A stretch of DNA of 64,000 nucleotides from Glutamicibacter soli (GTDB taxonomy: Bacteria; Actinomycetota; Actinomycetes; Actinomycetales; Micrococcaceae), in assembly GCF_003309065.1 (NCBI RefSeq), contig NZ_POAF01000003.1, forward strand, positions 248,001 to 312,000, read 5' to 3'. The notes under the pieces are model-generated. The model was not told where the DNA came from and ran no database searches. It was given only the letters and a program-made list of their open reading frames with translations. Shown here one piece after another: positions 19,581 to 28,286 of this stretch. A program made the position numbers and the translations under genes. Within the stretch, counting starts at the first letter, position 1. Each line of letters opens with the position of its first letter.

Positions 19581-20348
19581 ATGGATGCCGATACGCTCAC
19601 CTCGATTTCGCAGCAGCTGGCCGCACTGGCCGACGGCATGCGCCGCAGCGGGGTACCGACGGACGGAGCCCACGTGCATCGGGACGGCCTGTCCATGCGA
19701 CTGATCTACTCGCGCCAGGATCTGGTAGACACCTTCAACGACTTCCAGGACCGGGCGGTGCATTCGATCGATGCGCTGGACCGAGGCGGCAGACCCGCGC
19801 ATGCGGAGTCCCAATCGAAGTCCCAGCCAGCCGCGCTGGCCCGCGGGGTGCGCTTCCGGGTGGTCTACGACCCCTCGGTATTCGAGCGCGGAGACCTCAC
19901 CCGGGCCATGCTGAACTCGGTCCGCCAAGGCGAGGAAGCCCGGGTCTCCACGAATGTCTCGACGCGGCTGCTGATCCGCGACCGCGAGGAGTTCATCATC
20001 CACACTTCGGAAGCCTCCGCCGCATCGCATCTGGCCGTGCAGCTCACCTCCCCGGTGCTGGCAGATTTCATCAACGATTCATTCACCAAGGTCTGGGAAA
20101 CCGCCCTGCAGGTCAGCAACCGGAAGTTCGAGTCCGGAACGCTGCTGGAGGATGACGAGATCCAGATCCTGCGACTGCTGGCCGCCGGGCAGAAGGACGA
20201 GTCGGTGGCCCGTGCGCTGGGAGTCAGCGTGCGCACGGTGCAGCGCAAAATCCAGACCCTGCAGCGCGGATTCGGCGCAGCCAGCAGGTTCCAGCTCGGC
20301 GCCATCAGCGCCAGGCACCTGATCGTGGACCGCGAATCCGCAGACTGA
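19581..20348 (+). CDS. LuxR-type HTH transcriptional regulator of the proline-peptidase operon
   Basis: A 255-residue regulator. The C-terminal 65 residues form a LuxR-like HTH (LEDDEIQILRLLAAGQKDESVARALGVSVRTVQRKI), while the first 180 residues contain an unrecognised domain plus a phospholipase-D-like/TrmB-type region (YDPSVFERGDL, FINDSFTKVWETA). No receiver domain is present, so it probably senses a ligand directly. It lies 143 bases upstream of three peptidase genes on the same strand, with an inverted repeat in the gap, so it likely controls them. Peptides or proline are plausible effectors. Confidence 0.75.
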   Translation: MDADTLTSISQQLAALADGMRRSGVPTDGAHVHRDGLSMRLIYSRQDLVDTFNDFQDRAVHSIDALDRGGRPAHAESQSKSQPAALARGVRFRVVYDPSVFERGDLTRAMLNSVRQGEEARVSTNVSTRLLIRDREEFIIHTSEASAASHLAVQLTSPVLADFINDSFTKVWETALQVSNRKFESGTLLEDDEIQILRLLAAGQKDESVARALGVSVRTVQRKIQTLQRGFGAASRFQLGAISARHLIVDRESAD

Positions 20349-20371
20349 ATCAGCAGAGACTGATTAACGAC

Positions 20372-20396
20372 GTGTCGGTTTTACGACACCGTTTTA
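20372..20396. promoter_or_regulatory. Inverted and direct repeats before the peptidase operon (candidate operator)
   Basis: GTGTCG-N6-CGACAC (20372-20377 and 20384-20389) is a perfect inverted repeat, and GTTTTA is repeated at 20378 and 20391, 13 bases apart. The block sits between the regulator gene and the Xaa-Pro aminopeptidase gene, about 100 bases before that start. A related TGTCGTA follows at 20397. Confidence 0.5.
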
Positions 20397-20491
20397 TGTC
20401 GTAGGCGCGGCGGATCCGTGAAAAGCTTGAATGACCGGGGCGCTAAGCCCTGCCATCCCAACAGTTCTCGTTTCACAGGAGCACCACGTCG

Positions 20492-21946
20492 ATGAGTGAG
20501 AAACTCCCCAAGTCAATGCCGGTACCAAGCAGCGGGGAGAATGTCATTCCCCGGCTGGCGAACAGCCAGCCCTTCGTGGACTTCATGGCCAAGGGCTGGG
20601 AATCACCCCAATTGCCTGCCCCTGTCGATGCCGCGGCGTCGCAGGCCGCAGCCAACCACCGCGAGAACCTCTCGGCGGCCTTCGCCGGCCAGGGCATCAT
20701 GGTGTTCGCCGGCCACGCACCGGTGCGGGCCAACGACAACTTCCACGAGTTCCGCGCCCACTCCGATTTCATGTACCTGGTCAATGCCCAGATCGAGACC
20801 GCCGTGCTGCTGGGCCACCCGACCAGCGACGGACATGACTTCGAACTGTTCCTGCCAGTCCCCTACGCGCCGGGCACCGCTGACTTCTTTTCCAATGCCA
20901 TCCACGGCGAACTCTGGGTCGGCCCTAGCCACAAGCCGCTTGACTGGCAGCGCGCGTTGGGCATCCCGGTTCGCCCGATCCAGGAACTCGAGTCCGCCGT
21001 GCGTGCGGGCCGGTTCCAGGCCGCCGGCGCCGTGGACTCCAGCGAGCTGGACAAGCTGAACGCCCAGGATTCCCCCGCCTTGAAGCGGGTCCTCTCCCAG
21101 CTGCGCATGGTCAAGGACGCGTGGGAAATCGCCGAGCTGCGCGCTTCGGTGGACCACACCATTGACGGTTTCCGCCAGGTGCTGGCCGAGATCCCGCAGG
21201 CCATCACCTCCGGCGGCGAGCGCTGGCTGCAGGGCACCTTCGACCGCGCCGCCCGCACCTACGGCAACGGCCCGGGCTACGCCACCATCATCGGCGCCGG
21301 CATCCACGCGCCCACCCTGCACTGGACCCGCTGCGACGGCCCGGTGCGCGAAGACCAGCTGCTGCTGCTGGACATGGGTGTGGAGGAACGCTCCTGCTAC
21401 ACCGCAGATGTCACCCGCACCTTCCCGGTGGCCGGAGCCTTCACCGACGCCCAGCGCCAGGTCCACGACCTGGTGGAGAAGTCCCACCGCGCCGGACTGG
21501 CCGCGCTGGCTCCGGGCAAGCCGTACAGCGACTTCCACTTCGCCTGCATGGAGGAAATCGCCAAGGGCCTGCACGACTGGGACCTGCTGCCGGTCTCGGT
21601 GGACGAGGCGCTGTCCCCCATCGGCCAGCAGCACCGCCGTTGGCTGGTGTGCGGTGTGGGCCACCACCTGGGCCTGGACGTGCATGACTGCTCGCACTCG
21701 CACTACGAGGACTACCAGGGCGCGCTGTTGGAGGAAAACATGGTGCTGACCGTGGAACCTGGCCTCTACTTCCACGCCCACGACGCCATGGTCCCGCCGG
21801 AGCTGCGCGGCCTGGGCGTACGCATCGAGGACGACCTGCTGATCACCGCCACCGGCTACGAGAACCTCTCCGGCGAACTGCCGCTGGACGCCACCGGCCT
21901 GGAGCAGTGGATGGCCCAGGCGATGAACCTGGCGGTGCGCGCATGA
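20492..21946 (+). CDS. pepP: Xaa-Pro aminopeptidase (M24B)
   Basis: Cytoplasmic metallopeptidase that removes the N-terminal residue before proline. It has 484 residues: an N-terminal creatinase-like domain (HRENLSAAFAGQGIMVFAGHA style) and the pita-bread catalytic domain. Metal ligands are visible as the Asp pair in LLLLDMGVEERSCYTADVTRTF region, His in GHHLGLDVHD, Glu in LTVEPGLYF and Glu in VRIEDDLLIT. Length is normal for PepP. GGAG lies about 12 bases before the ATG. It is the first of three coupled genes for proline-containing peptides. Confidence 0.92.
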   Translation: MSEKLPKSMPVPSSGENVIPRLANSQPFVDFMAKGWESPQLPAPVDAAASQAAANHRENLSAAFAGQGIMVFAGHAPVRANDNFHEFRAHSDFMYLVNAQIETAVLLGHPTSDGHDFELFLPVPYAPGTADFFSNAIHGELWVGPSHKPLDWQRALGIPVRPIQELESAVRAGRFQAAGAVDSSELDKLNAQDSPALKRVLSQLRMVKDAWEIAELRASVDHTIDGFRQVLAEIPQAITSGGERWLQGTFDRAARTYGNGPGYATIIGAGIHAPTLHWTRCDGPVREDQLLLLDMGVEERSCYTADVTRTFPVAGAFTDAQRQVHDLVEKSHRAGLAALAPGKPYSDFHFACMEEIAKGLHDWDLLPVSVDEALSPIGQQHRRWLVCGVGHHLGLDVHDCSHSHYEDYQGALLEENMVLTVEPGLYFHAHDAMVPPELRGLGVRIEDDLLITATGYENLSGELPLDATGLEQWMAQAMNLAVRA

Positions 21947-23160
21947 GCACCCTGACCCTGTGCAACGCCACGGTTTTCGACGGCGAACGCTTCCTGGACG
22001 AGCCGGCGAACATCACCCTGGTCGACGGGACCATCACCGCTGTGGGCGCCCAGCACGAGGGAATCCTGGTCGACGCCGCCGGGCGCACCGTGCTGCCCGG
22101 GCTGATCGACGCGCACTTCCACGCCTACGCCGTGGCCCTGCAGGGCCTGGGCAACGAGCTGGGCCCGCTCTCCTACTCCGCGCTGGCCGGCTCCCACCGC
22201 CTGGCAGCCGCGCTGCGCCGCGGCTTCACCACCGTGCGCGACGTAGCCGGCGGCGACTTGGGCCTGGCCCGCGCCATCGAGGAGAAGCTGTTCGACTCGC
22301 CGCGCTACTACTTCACCGGCCCCGCCTTCAGCCAGACCGGCGGGCACGGCGACCCGCGCGAGGCGCACCTGGACACCTGCTTCAGCCACGGGCACATGTG
22401 CCAAATTGTCGACGGGCCCGACAACCTGCGCGTGGCAGTGCGCAATGCCTTCCGCACCGGGGCACACGCCATCAAGATCATGACCAGCGGCGGGGTCATC
22501 TCGCTGACCGACCCGCTGGAAATCCCGCAATACTCCCCCGAGGAAATCCGCATCATCACCTCCGAGGCGGCCCGCCGCGGCTCCTATGTCTGCGCGCACG
22601 CCTACTCGGTGCCGGCGATCCGCCACTCGGTGGAAAACGGGGTGCGCAGCATCGAGCACGGCAACCTGCTGGATGCCGACACCGCCAAGCTCATGGCGCA
22701 GCACGACGCCTTCCTGGTCCCCACCCTGGCCGCCTATGCCGCCATGGATGCGCGCGGCGAGGAACTGGGCCTGGCCGCGGTGTCCCAGGAGAAGAACCGG
22801 ATCGCGCTACAGCGCGGGCAGCAGGCGGTGCGCCATGCGCTGGATGCAGGGGTCAAGGTCGGCTTCGGCAGCGATTTGATGGGCGAGCTGGGCGACGAGC
22901 AGCTCAACGGGCTGGCCCTGCAGGCCGCGGCTTGTTCAGTGGAAGACCTGCTGCGCTCGGCCACCAGCGTGAATGCGCAGCTGATCGGCAACGAGTCCAT
23001 CGGCTCGCTGGCCGCCGGCAAGACCGCGGACCTGCTGGTGCTTGACGGCGATCCGCGCCAGGATGTGGACTTCCTGGTGTCCGAGGCCAAGGGCCGCACC
23101 GTCATCCAGGCCGGAGCCCCGGTCTTCGATTCGCTGGGACTGCTGGAGGGCGCCAAATGA
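21943..23160 (+). CDS. Metal-dependent amidohydrolase, imidazolonepropionase/prolidase-like
   Basis: Amidohydrolase superfamily enzyme of 405 residues; the ATG at 21943 overlaps the pepP stop as ATGA. Metal-site residues are visible: GLIDAHFHAY (HxH-type at the first strand), VCAHAYS and SIEHGNLLD (two histidines) and the final aspartate in VGFGSDLMG. Lysine in AIKIMTSGGV fits the carboxylated-lysine position. Relatives include Xaa-Arg/Xaa-Pro dipeptidases of the M38 type, and the two flanking proline peptidases favour a dipeptidase role. That substrate is inference. Confidence 0.82.
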   Translation: MSTLTLCNATVFDGERFLDEPANITLVDGTITAVGAQHEGILVDAAGRTVLPGLIDAHFHAYAVALQGLGNELGPLSYSALAGSHRLAAALRRGFTTVRDVAGGDLGLARAIEEKLFDSPRYYFTGPAFSQTGGHGDPREAHLDTCFSHGHMCQIVDGPDNLRVAVRNAFRTGAHAIKIMTSGGVISLTDPLEIPQYSPEEIRIITSEAARRGSYVCAHAYSVPAIRHSVENGVRSIEHGNLLDADTAKLMAQHDAFLVPTLAAYAAMDARGEELGLAAVSQEKNRIALQRGQQAVRHALDAGVKVGFGSDLMGELGDEQLNGLALQAAACSVEDLLRSATSVNAQLIGNESIGSLAAGKTADLLVLDGDPRQDVDFLVSEAKGRTVIQAGAPVFDSLGLLEGAK

Positions 23161-24491
23161 CCGCGCTGGCACAGGCCGTGCAGAACCTGGATGCGGCCCC
23201 GCGGCTGCTGGAGACCTACGTGGCCGGCGGCCGCCGCTTCCGCGACTACGTGCTTCAGGTGCCGCTGGACTGGAACAATCCGGGCGGCCCCGCCATCGAG
23301 TTGTTCTACCGCGAAATGGTGCGTGCGCACCTGGACGGGCAGCAGCTGCCGCTGATGGTCTACCTGCAGGGCGGGCCCGGCGGGCAGGGACCGCGCCCGG
23401 TGGGCGGTTCCGACCGGTTGGATACGGCGCTTGAACGCTACCGCGTGATCCTCATGGACCAGCGCGGCACCGGCCGGTCCACCCCGGTCACCGCCCAGGT
23501 GATCTCCGGATTCCCGGACGGCGACAGCGGCGCGGCGTACCTGGAGAACTTCCGCGCGGACTCCATCGTGGCCGATGCTGAGGCGATCCGCCGCCGCGGC
23601 TACCAAGGCCGCAAATGGGCCACGCTGGGCCAGAGCTACGGCGGGTTCCTGACCCTGAGCTACCTGAGCTACTTCGACGACGCGCTGACCGCCTGCTTCA
23701 TCACCGGCGGGCTGCCGAGCCTTGAGCCGAGCGCCGCCGGGGTCTACGCCCGCACCATCCACCGGGTGCGTGCCAAGAACGAGCAGTTCTACCGCATGTA
23801 CCCGCAGGACCGCGCCCGTGCCGCCAATCTGGCCCGCACGCTGGCCGAACGCGAGTTGCTGCTGCCCGACGGCGACCGCTTCACGGTCCGCCGGCTGCAG
23901 TCGCTGGGCATCGACTTCGGCATGGGTCCGGGCTTCGAACGCCTGCACTGGCTGCTGGAGCAATCCGGCGACGGCACCCAGCTCAGCGACTGCCTGCTGC
24001 AGGAGGTCCAGGCGCGCACCAGCTTTGCCGGGAACCCGTTGTTCGCGGTGCTGCAGGAGGACATCTACGGCAACGGGGCCAACGGCCCCAGCGCGTTCGC
24101 CGCCCAGGCGGAGCTGGAGCAGCACGCGGATTTCGCCACGGATGCGCCCACCTTGCTGTTCACCGGCGAAATGATGTTCCGCTGGACTTTCGAGGAGACC
24201 CGGCTGCTGCGCCCGTATATCCCGGCCGTCGAGGTGCTGGCAGCGCGCGGCACCCACCGGAAGATCTACGACCTTCAGAAGATCGCGGCGAACCAGGTTC
24301 CGATGGCCGCCGCCGTCTACTACGACGACATGTATGTGGATGCCGGCCTGTCGCTGGACACCGCGAAAAAGGTCGGCGGCCTGCAGGCCTGGGTCACCAA
24401 TGAGCACGAGCACGACGGGATCAACGACCCAGCGGTGCTGCGCAGGCTCTTCGCCATGGTGGACGAGGTCGGCGGTCCGCTGGCCAGTTGA
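23157..24491 (+). CDS. Proline iminopeptidase-like alpha/beta hydrolase (S33)
   Basis: Serine peptidase of family S33 that releases N-terminal proline from peptides. In 444 residues it shows the oxyanion motif QGGPGGQ (71-77), DQRGTGRS (101-108) and the nucleophile elbow GQSYGG with Ser160. The catalytic histidine probably lies in EHEHDGI near the C-terminus. The start overlaps the amidohydrolase stop as ATGA. Together with PepP and the M38-type enzyme it would break down proline-rich peptides; a terminator follows. Confidence 0.88.
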   Translation: MTALAQAVQNLDAAPRLLETYVAGGRRFRDYVLQVPLDWNNPGGPAIELFYREMVRAHLDGQQLPLMVYLQGGPGGQGPRPVGGSDRLDTALERYRVILMDQRGTGRSTPVTAQVISGFPDGDSGAAYLENFRADSIVADAEAIRRRGYQGRKWATLGQSYGGFLTLSYLSYFDDALTACFITGGLPSLEPSAAGVYARTIHRVRAKNEQFYRMYPQDRARAANLARTLAERELLLPDGDRFTVRRLQSLGIDFGMGPGFERLHWLLEQSGDGTQLSDCLLQEVQARTSFAGNPLFAVLQEDIYGNGANGPSAFAAQAELEQHADFATDAPTLLFTGEMMFRWTFEETRLLRPYIPAVEVLAARGTHRKIYDLQKIAANQVPMAAAVYYDDMYVDAGLSLDTAKKVGGLQAWVTNEHEHDGINDPAVLRRLFAMVDEVGGPLAS

Positions 24492-24528
24492 ATCATTACG
24501 AAACCGTATTGACCATGCGTGAAGAGAG

Positions 24529-24554
24529 GCGGGCACGGATCATTCCGTGCCCGC
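24529..24554 (+). terminator. Rho-independent terminator of the peptidase operon
   Basis: GCGGGCACGGA (24529-24539) and TCCGTGCCCGC (24544-24554) form a perfect 11-base stem with a TCAT loop followed by TTCTT, 38 bases after the last peptidase stop. Confidence 0.85.
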
Positions 24555-24629
24555 TTCTTCGCATACCGCGAGTTCCAGTCCTAAGGAGTTCGAACCTGCA
24601 GGAACGAATCTGGGATCATGCGCAATGAC

Positions 24630-25496
24630 TCAGAAGCTTGAATCAGGGATTCGGCTTATTGGCCTTTCCGATTCACCGAAGCCGCCACGGCACACCGTTC
24701 CTTTTGCTGGACGCGTGGTGCCGTGCGCACGTTCTGGGCAATCAGCCTTCATGCCATTGCAGACCAAAGCGGGCAAATGCCTCTTGCAGCTCGGGAAGGT
24801 CGGGCGGCATGGGAGAGGCTCCATCACAGGTTGGATCCGAGGACTGACAGCCAAGTCATCGGCACGTTCGAACACTGTCCAGACACGGATCTCATCACCG
24901 TGGCGGGAATTAAACCTCACACCATCGACGACAGGCTCGCCCGCTGTCTCTTCGTGCAGGTCGTAAAGCCATCTGGCGATGGATCTAGTGAGCACGCGGT
25001 CTCGGGCGTCCTTCAACAGGGCAGTATCGACGTCGGCGAGGGAAATATCATGTCGGTCGAAGGGGTAGTGGATGCTCAACGCGGCAATACTGCGTGAGTG
25101 GGTGACGTAGCAGTATTTGCCGCTTTGGCGTGCAGAACCGTACCGCCGGTCTTCCAACCATGAGTAGCCAATGGCGCATTGGGGAGCTTCGGGGTAGCTG
25201 CCAATGCTGCCGTCGTCGTCGATAATCTGGTCAAGCCCGGCGACCAGCTCGGGACTGGGACGGAAGTGGGCAAGCAGCTCGAGGAAGCATCCAAGAAGGC
25301 TTTCGGCAGTGTAGATGGTACGAAACTCGCCAAGCTGGTCATCCCAACGTCCACTGAAAAGTCCGTCGTCACCGGCGAACGGCCAAGGCGTCCAAGCCCA
25401 AAGTTCCGGTGAGAATCCGACGCGCCAAACATGGAGGGGTTCATCTGGGCACTCTATTTCAAGGTCCACGCTGTTTCCATGTTCGGGATTCATCAT
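24630..25496 (-). CDS. RES domain toxin with C-terminal extension
   Basis: RES-type toxins deplete NAD+ in the cytoplasm. This 288-residue protein has the RES-like pattern: VWRVGFSPE near residue 24, FSGRWDDQ, the YTAESLLGCFLELL block, and DGVRFNSRHGDE followed by WTVFERADD. Those four blocks carry the conserved Arg, Glu and Ser residues. The domain ends near residue 225; the last 60 residues are Pro/Cys/Arg-rich, unlike anything I recognise, and could be a readthrough of an original stop. The start overlaps the antitoxin stop as ATGA, antitoxin first, as usual for RES/Xre pairs. Confidence 0.8.
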   Translation of the reverse strand: MMNPEHGNSVDLEIECPDEPLHVWRVGFSPELWAWTPWPFAGDDGLFSGRWDDQLGEFRTIYTAESLLGCFLELLAHFRPSPELVAGLDQIIDDDGSIGSYPEAPQCAIGYSWLEDRRYGSARQSGKYCYVTHSRSIAALSIHYPFDRHDISLADVDTALLKDARDRVLTRSIARWLYDLHEETAGEPVVDGVRFNSRHGDEIRVWTVFERADDLAVSPRIQPVMEPLPCRPTFPSCKRHLPALVCNGMKADCPERAHGTTRPAKGTVCRGGFGESERPISRIPDSSF

Positions 25497-25891
25497 CGGC
25501 CGTAAGCGAATGATTTAGCGGCGACGATCACGTCCCGAGAACCAACTATCGGGTCAGACTCGCGCAGGACCTGGGCGGGTGCGTCATCATTCAAGCCGGG
25601 ATTCATCCCCTTGAACCAGGACTGCACAGTTATAGCGTCGTAGCGATCCCGCAGAAGTGCCGCGGCATGAAAAGCATGACGAAGTCGTTCTTGGTCGACT
25701 TCGCCGGGAACGGATGAGCCATCTGCCCAAGTCGATACCGATCTGGAGGACTTCACCCCACCGATATAGGCAACCAGGCGCACACCCAATATCTCCCGCA
25801 ACTGCGAAATGAGCTCATGAAACGGAAGACCGACGGAATCCTCGTACGCGCGAAGTCCCGGACGCTGATCAGGTGACACTGCTGCTTTCAT
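25493..25891 (-). CDS. Xre/MbcA/ParS-type antitoxin of the RES toxin
   Basis: A 132-residue protein with an N-terminal HTH-like region (ISQLREILGVRLVAYIGG, SVSTWADG) and the C-terminal MbcA/ParS-type toxin-binding motif, here VQSWFKGMNPGLNDDAPAQVL followed by VIVAAKSFA. That motif is typical of antitoxins that pair with RES toxins. It is encoded directly before the RES gene with a four-base overlap. No Shine-Dalgarno sequence is seen; TACAAT ends six bases before the ATG, suggesting a leaderless message. Confidence 0.85.
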   Translation of the reverse strand: MKAAVSPDQRPGLRAYEDSVGLPFHELISQLREILGVRLVAYIGGVKSSRSVSTWADGSSVPGEVDQERLRHAFHAAALLRDRYDAITVQSWFKGMNPGLNDDAPAQVLRESDPIVGSRDVIVAAKSFAYGR

Positions 25892-25897
25892 GATTCG

Positions 25898-25903
25898 ATT
25901 GTA
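25898..25903 (-). promoter_or_regulatory. -10 box of a probable leaderless promoter for the RES/Xre operon
   Basis: TACAAT on the minus strand ends exactly six bases before the antitoxin ATG, so transcription would start at or next to the A of ATG. No good -35 was found at the normal spacing. Confidence 0.55.
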
Positions 25904-26331
25904 CTCTGGAATGCATGCTCAACCCATAGTAAAAATGCACCCAAAAACGCACCACCAAGCCTCATCAAGCAGCTCGAAAGGCGCAGATTTCAGCTATCGG
26001 AGTGTGCACGTTTCCGGGGTTTTGCCACACCGGACACAACAAGATCTACCCATCCTGATAAGGGAGAATACGGCCCGCATTATGTGGAACAGCAGGCGTT
26101 CCCCGGCCCGAACTCCGACGTCGTGCACACGCATCGCCATAGTGGATGCCCAAAGGCAGGCGGATCAGGACGCGGCGGTCCTGAAAGCGCCTAATATGTC
26201 ATCGGCCGCTTGGCGTCACGACTGTCGCAGGATGGTTGGTTTCAAGAAGCTCAACATCGAAATTGACCACAAGGTTCGTGCGGAACCGGCGGTGCAGATC
26301 ACCCAAGTTTCTCACCACCGATCCACGAGTC
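25904..26331. other. Non-coding stretch beside the RES/Xre locus
   Basis: About 430 bases between the antitoxin promoter and the aminotransferase stop. A plus-strand frame (25890-26423) runs through it but overlaps the aminotransferase, has no ribosome site and resembles no family. Other frames are broken by stops. It is less GC-rich at its left end. It could be decayed sequence from an insertion next to a mobile toxin-antitoxin module; I see no terminal repeats. Confidence 0.4.
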
Positions 26332-27528
26332 CTATACCCCGGACAGCGTCTGGCGCAAAAACGCTTCCACCCGCTCCAGCGCCTCGGCCACCCGTTCGTA
26401 ACCGGCGGCGAACGACAGCCTGATGAACAGGTGCCCCTCGAACGGGTCGAAGTCGCCGCCCGGGGTCAGCGCCACCTGTGCATGTTCCAGCACCTGCCGG
26501 CAGTACTCTCCGGCGGTGCCGAAGCGGTCGAGCACACGCTCGCTGAGCCGCCCGTAGAGATAGAACGCGCCGTCGGCCGGCGCTGCCTGCTCGATGCCCA
26601 GCTTTCTGTAGTTGGCCAGCACCAGGTCGCGGGTCTTCGCGAACTCGGCGACCCGCTGCTCCGCCTCGGCAAGGCTCGACGGCTCGAAGGCGGCGATGAC
26701 CGCACGCTGGGCCGGAGCCGGCGCGCACAAGGCGAGGTTCGAGGCCAGGGCGTCCACCGCGGCCAACATGTCGTCGGGGACGATCATCCAGCCCAGGCGC
26801 CACCCTGTCATGCCCCAGTACTTGGAGAAGGATGAAACCACGATCGAGGAGCGGGAGAACTCCCAGGAGGTGCGCCCCTTGCGCTCCGGGACGAATTCGA
26901 TGCCATGGTAGATCTCGTCGCTGACCAGCCGCACGCCATGGGCGTCGCACCAGCTGCACAGCTCTTCGAGTTCCTCGGCGCTGAACATGGTGCCGGTCGG
27001 GTTGTTCGGCGAGGCGATGACCAGGCCGTCGAGCCTTCCGTGCTCGGCCAGGGCCTGCTCCAGCAGCTGCACGGTCGGCTGGAAACGTTCGGCTTCCCCG
27101 GTGGGGAGGTCCACCACCTGCAGGCCCAAGGCTCCGAGGATGTTGGCGTAGGCAGGATAGCCTGGACGGGCCAGAGCCACCACGTCCCCGGCGTCGAAGG
27201 CCGCGAGGAAGGCCAGCTGGAACGCCCCGGAGGATCCGGTGGTCATGACGAAGTTCCGCGCCGGGATCTGGACGCCGTAGCGGGCCAGGTAGTGCGCGGC
27301 CAAGGCCTCGCGGGTCTCGGCCAGCCCGGCGGTCGGGGTGTAGCCGAAATCCGCGTTCTGCGCATGCAGCTGCGCGGCGAGCTCATTGACCGCGGCGGGC
27401 GCTCCCCCACCGGGTTCCCCGACGCACAATGAGATCACGTCGCGGCCGGCGGCACGCAGGTGCGCGACTTCCTCGACGATCTGCATGACTTCGAACGGCG
27501 GGACTTCTCCGCGCTTCGACACCTTCAC
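26332..27528 (-). CDS. PLP-dependent aminotransferase, class I/II
   Basis: A 398-residue fold-type I aminotransferase. Landmarks are FGYTPTAGLAETREALAAHY, SPNNPTGTMFSAEEL (Asn contacting the pyridine ring), VSDEIYHGIEF (Asp-Tyr) and SSFSKYWGMTGWRLGW, where the lysine forms the Schiff base and the arginine binds the substrate carboxylate. The substrate is uncertain; aspartate/aromatic or alanine types are possible. Its GTG start overlaps the stop of the AhpD-like gene as TAGTG, so the two are co-transcribed. Confidence 0.87.
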   Translation of the reverse strand: MKVSKRGEVPPFEVMQIVEEVAHLRAAGRDVISLCVGEPGGGAPAAVNELAAQLHAQNADFGYTPTAGLAETREALAAHYLARYGVQIPARNFVMTTGSSGAFQLAFLAAFDAGDVVALARPGYPAYANILGALGLQVVDLPTGEAERFQPTVQLLEQALAEHGRLDGLVIASPNNPTGTMFSAEELEELCSWCDAHGVRLVSDEIYHGIEFVPERKGRTSWEFSRSSIVVSSFSKYWGMTGWRLGWMIVPDDMLAAVDALASNLALCAPAPAQRAVIAAFEPSSLAEAEQRVAEFAKTRDLVLANYRKLGIEQAAPADGAFYLYGRLSERVLDRFGTAGEYCRQVLEHAQVALTPGGDFDPFEGHLFIRLSFAAGYERVAEALERVEAFLRQTLSGV

Positions 27529-28013
27529 TACTTTGCGCCTTCAGCCAGGGTGCGTTCCTTGACCGGATGCCGGGAGAGCACCGAGATGCGATTGAACGCG
27601 TTCATCGCCACGGCGATCCACTGGATGGCCGCCACCTGCTCATCGGAGAACACCAGACGGGCCGAGGCCACAGCTGCAATGCGTTCCTCGGGGGTGGGCA
27701 GGTTGGTTGTTGCTTCGGCGATGGCCAGCGCCGCGCACTCTTCCTCGTCGAACAGTCCGCCGCATTCGTTCCACGTGGACAGCAAGTTGATACGCTGCAT
27801 CGTCTCCCCTGCGTCGATGGCCTTGCGGGCATGGAGGTCAAGGCAGTAGGCGCAGCCGTTGATCTGCGAGACCCGCAGGTTCACCAGTTCGGCCAGCCGG
27901 TCGCTGATGCCTGCGTCCTGGTAGGACTTGGTCAGCTGATTGGCGAACTTCCCAATAGAGTTCCACAACTCCGGATTGGATTTATCAAGGAAAAGAGGAT
28001 CTGAGACAGCCAT
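27528..28013 (-). CDS. Carboxymuconolactone decarboxylase/AhpD-like protein
   Basis: A 161-residue AhpD-fold protein with the redox motif GCAYCLDLHARKA (CxxC with downstream His) near residue 53. This motif is typical of alkylhydroperoxidase AhpD-like proteins that act as thiol-dependent peroxidases. It is coupled to the aminotransferase gene. No Shine-Dalgarno sequence is seen, while TATGGT ends six bases before the ATG, suggesting a leaderless message. Confidence 0.87.
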   Translation of the reverse strand: MAVSDPLFLDKSNPELWNSIGKFANQLTKSYQDAGISDRLAELVNLRVSQINGCAYCLDLHARKAIDAGETMQRINLLSTWNECGGLFDEEECAALAIAEATTNLPTPEERIAAVASARLVFSDEQVAAIQWIAVAMNAFNRISVLSRHPVKERTLAEGAK

Positions 28014-28125
28014 ATCTGAACCATACCGCCCGGCGCTTGCAACCTCCTAGTTCGCTTCGGGCGCTCAGCCACCGACTATGGGACAAGACCCTCAAGTCCC
28101 TGTTCGTGCCCTTCAGGACAATATA

Positions 28126-28139
28126 TTGCGATGTAGCAA
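28126..28139. promoter_or_regulatory. Inverted repeat between the AhpD-like gene and the next plus-strand gene
   Basis: TTGC-GATGTA-GCAA is a small perfect inverted repeat inside an AT-rich stretch of the 273-base divergent gap. It lies about 113 bases before the AhpD-like start and 150 before the plus-strand start. No regulator is known to bind it. Confidence 0.25.
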
Positions 28140-28286
28140 CAAAAGCTGCAGGTTACGTGACGGCGGCGGCGAGACTGCCGCATTCGATAGCAACCCATCA
28201 GGATGCTTGCCCGTTGCCCTACTGGCCTGCTGGATTCGCGCATAGAATACCGGCATGATCTGGATAGGCGGCGGCGAGGTGGCGTG

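Noticed and set aside
25890-26423. Plus-strand frame of 177 residues beside the RES/Xre pair
   Set aside because: Overlaps the aminotransferase, has no ribosome site and no family resemblance.
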